A stretch of 21,724 nucleotides of DNA from Apostichopus parvimensis (taxonomy: Eukaryota > Echinodermata > Holothuroidea > Aspidochirotida > Stichopodidae), in contig KN883815.1 of assembly GCA_000934455.1 (NCBI GenBank), positions 79,687-101,410 on the forward strand, written 5' to 3'. Position numbers and translations under genes: made by a program. Shown here piece by piece: positions 19,965 to 21,724 of this stretch. Each line of letters starts with the position of its first letter. Within the stretch, counting starts at the first letter, position 1. Under the pieces are notes generated by a model, which searched no databases, was not told the DNA's origin, and saw only the letters and a program-made list of their open reading frames with translations.

Positions 19965-20800
19965 GGAGAAAATTACTTAATTCTTCAGCCGACGATTAAT
20001 CCATTCGCCCTCCTTCAGTCTCGTCATTTAATGGAAGAGAAGACAAATTAAATGACGAATATCAACATCCTCTAATATTGTTTCCCATGCGTGCCAGCAA
20101 GCATACGTAGGGACAGTGTAACTTAATATAAGTGCATCCTACGTGGATATAGTACAGCAGATATGTATACTTGGTAAACTGCATCTCGAATAAATTTGTC
20201 ATACAAAGCACAACACTAATAATCATGTAAATTCAGACACTTTAGCCTTCAGTCAATTTAAGTAGTTATTGAGTAATGTTTCACAAAACCTTATTCCATT
20301 AAGTCATGTATGGGAGGGGGGGGGTCTGGTGTACCAAATATACGAAAAGGGGGAGCTCTTTGGCACATTTAGACTACAACTGATGTAAGGTCTACTCGCA
20401 ATGTTATGTTAAAAAAATCGATGTGTATGGTGTGAACGACTGTTGTCTCTGGTTCTCTTTATCCAAACTTTTACAATTTAAATAAAAACTCGAAACAATT
20501 TCTTCAATTTCTTAACTTTATTTATTTTAACTTAAATATTGCTTATGTCTCGTACGTATTTGCAGTGATGAATGACTCACCAGTACAGCAATGACTATTT
20601 TATTGGGCTTTGCTCCGACTTTTCAAGTTGCCATTCGCTTTCACACCTGAAATTCTTTTGTGAATGTTTCAATATTAAGGATTAATGCTTTTTTATGTTG
20701 TTAAAGTATGTTCCCAACCACGCTCCGTTTGGTCAGACTGATTTAACTTCTAAATTATTACGAAAAAATGTGTTGTAAAATACTCAGTTTCACAGTCATC
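19965..20800. other. No supported gene
   Basis: AT-rich DNA with a G-run near 20311-20320 next to 'tctggtgtaccaaatatacg', similar in style to the G-runs at 4280 and 4345. No frame or RNA gene could be supported. Confidence 0.4.
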
Positions 20801-20812
20801 TTGTTCATCAAC

Positions 20813-20986
20813 TCAAGAGGGTGGTCGAATGTTTACCTCAACGAATTGGACATTGCAGTAATTACTATAATAAGAGCATATCATTTCCCCGTTGCCTCCA
20901 TTGTACACACCGTTGAGGTTTTCATAAGTACAAAGTGACTTGCAGCAGCTGTTGTATTGAAAATAACAGCAATAGTTATAACTATT
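20813..20986 (-). CDS. Small Cys-rich reading frame, possible exon
   Basis: A 57-residue minus-strand frame with seven Cys (positions 6, 7, 14, 15, 19, 37, 44). It contains YNYCC, NSCCKSLC and GEMICSYYSNYC and many Tyr/Asn. A donor-like GTAAAC follows GTTGAG inside it, and an acceptor-like CAACAG lies before the second CC pair, so the true exon could be shorter. The Cys density is unusual for random AT-rich DNA and would suit a secreted disulfide-rich domain. No family recognised, and no linked exon found. Confidence 0.25.
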   Translation of the reverse strand, partial: NSYNYCCYFQYNSCCKSLCTYENLNGVYNGGNGEMICSYYSNYCNVQFVEVNIRPPS

Positions 20987-20999
20987 TTAATCACACCAA

Positions 21000-21724
21000 A
21001 TTAGCATAGTGTCACAAGTCGCTTATGTGGTTCTCTGCGCAGTTAAATCTACCACATGTGTCATGTTCTCGATCATGCGTGCTGAATTGTTTTCCTAATA
21101 GGAATGAAAACATGTGAAGCAAAGCAGCAAGAGCCATTAGTGGTTAACACTACATAATAGTTTAAGCATCCTGAAATATTACACAATTTTGTTGGGACAT
21201 TATCTATGTCTCAGGTTGTCTTTGTCTTGAAACACGGTGTACGGTTCTTCTTGGTATAATGATGTCACAGTTGTAATAAGAACATTATACTGCTAGTAAT
21301 ATGTGTTCACTGCAAGCGCAGAATATTTCATTCTCTTTTACTGGTTCATTAAATGATATATGATCGTATTTCTCTTTCATAATATGTCCTGTTCTTAGAG
21401 TGATGCTTCTTTATTTTTCAGCATACTTTATTTTTCATCTGCTAGTTGGACCGACTATTTTCATATTGTGTCTTTGATGCCAACGGTATCCAATTGATAG
21501 GTTGATAGGATAAATATCTCACACTATACGGTCTCTTTAAAGTAACGGGCCCTGATGGGACGAGGTATTTTCAATTGATTATTAAAGAAATCTTGAGATC
21601 ACTGGCTCAAATCACGTTTGAAACAAAATCTTCTTTGCTCTTTCAAGATTATAAAACCAAAACTCGCGAAATGAAAAAGGTTTCTTCACATCAATTGTAA
21701 CTAATTAGGATGATTAAAGAGAGA
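21000..21724. other. No supported gene
   Basis: Non-coding in appearance on both strands. Short AT-rich frames only, and no repeats shared with the rest of the window that I could see. Confidence 0.4.

Noticed and set aside
1..21724. CRISPR arrays, tRNA or rRNA genes, bacterial operons
   Set aside because: No regularly spaced short repeats, no cloverleaf or rRNA signatures seen, and the gene structure is intron-bearing.

Overview
The window looks like AT-rich nuclear DNA from a metazoan. It has small coding exons with GT-AG introns, exons mostly in phase 1, immunoglobulin-like (Ig) exons, a Penelope-like retroelement and several decayed repeats. No bacterial or organellar layout is visible. 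The mix suggests a marine invertebrate deuterostome such as an echinoderm, but that is inference. All homology calls were made by eye from translations. No database search was run.

Layout. 1-290 is a decayed interspersed repeat. 1103-1659 (minus) is a broken SAM-like plus C2H2 zinc-finger gene of the kind carried by mobile elements. About 1.66-4.66 kb holds nothing I can support. 4869-10687 (plus) is the best gene: a split gene whose exons all join in phase 1. It encodes a signal peptide, a small Cys-containing ectodomain, one transmembrane segment and a cytoplasmic tail with a TxYxxV tyrosine motif and a 28-residue tandem repeat. Its introns contain a 15-bp minisatellite, a Penelope-type terminal-repeat element and a possible minus-strand terminal exon at 7509-7710.

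Convergent to it on the minus strand is a gene at about 12672-10925 with a signal-peptide exon and two Ig-like exons, again all phase 1. Its first Ig exon carries two mutually compensating frame breaks. 12.7-15.05 kb shows no gene. 15.12-17.28 kb (minus) is a dead Penelope-like element: RT with YIDD, a zinc-binding linker and a truncated GIY-YIG domain, with several frame breaks. 17.86-19.77 kb (minus) holds decayed pieces of a second Ig-type receptor gene, including two broken Ig domains and a possible kinase-like fragment. 19.8-21.7 kb is mostly empty apart from one small Cys-rich reading frame.

Taken together, 4.8-19.8 kb reads as a cluster of small Ig-type and type I membrane receptor genes, some intact-looking and some decayed, that has been invaded by Penelope-like elements. 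The retroelement termini here and at two other sites keep parts of a hammerhead-ribozyme core.
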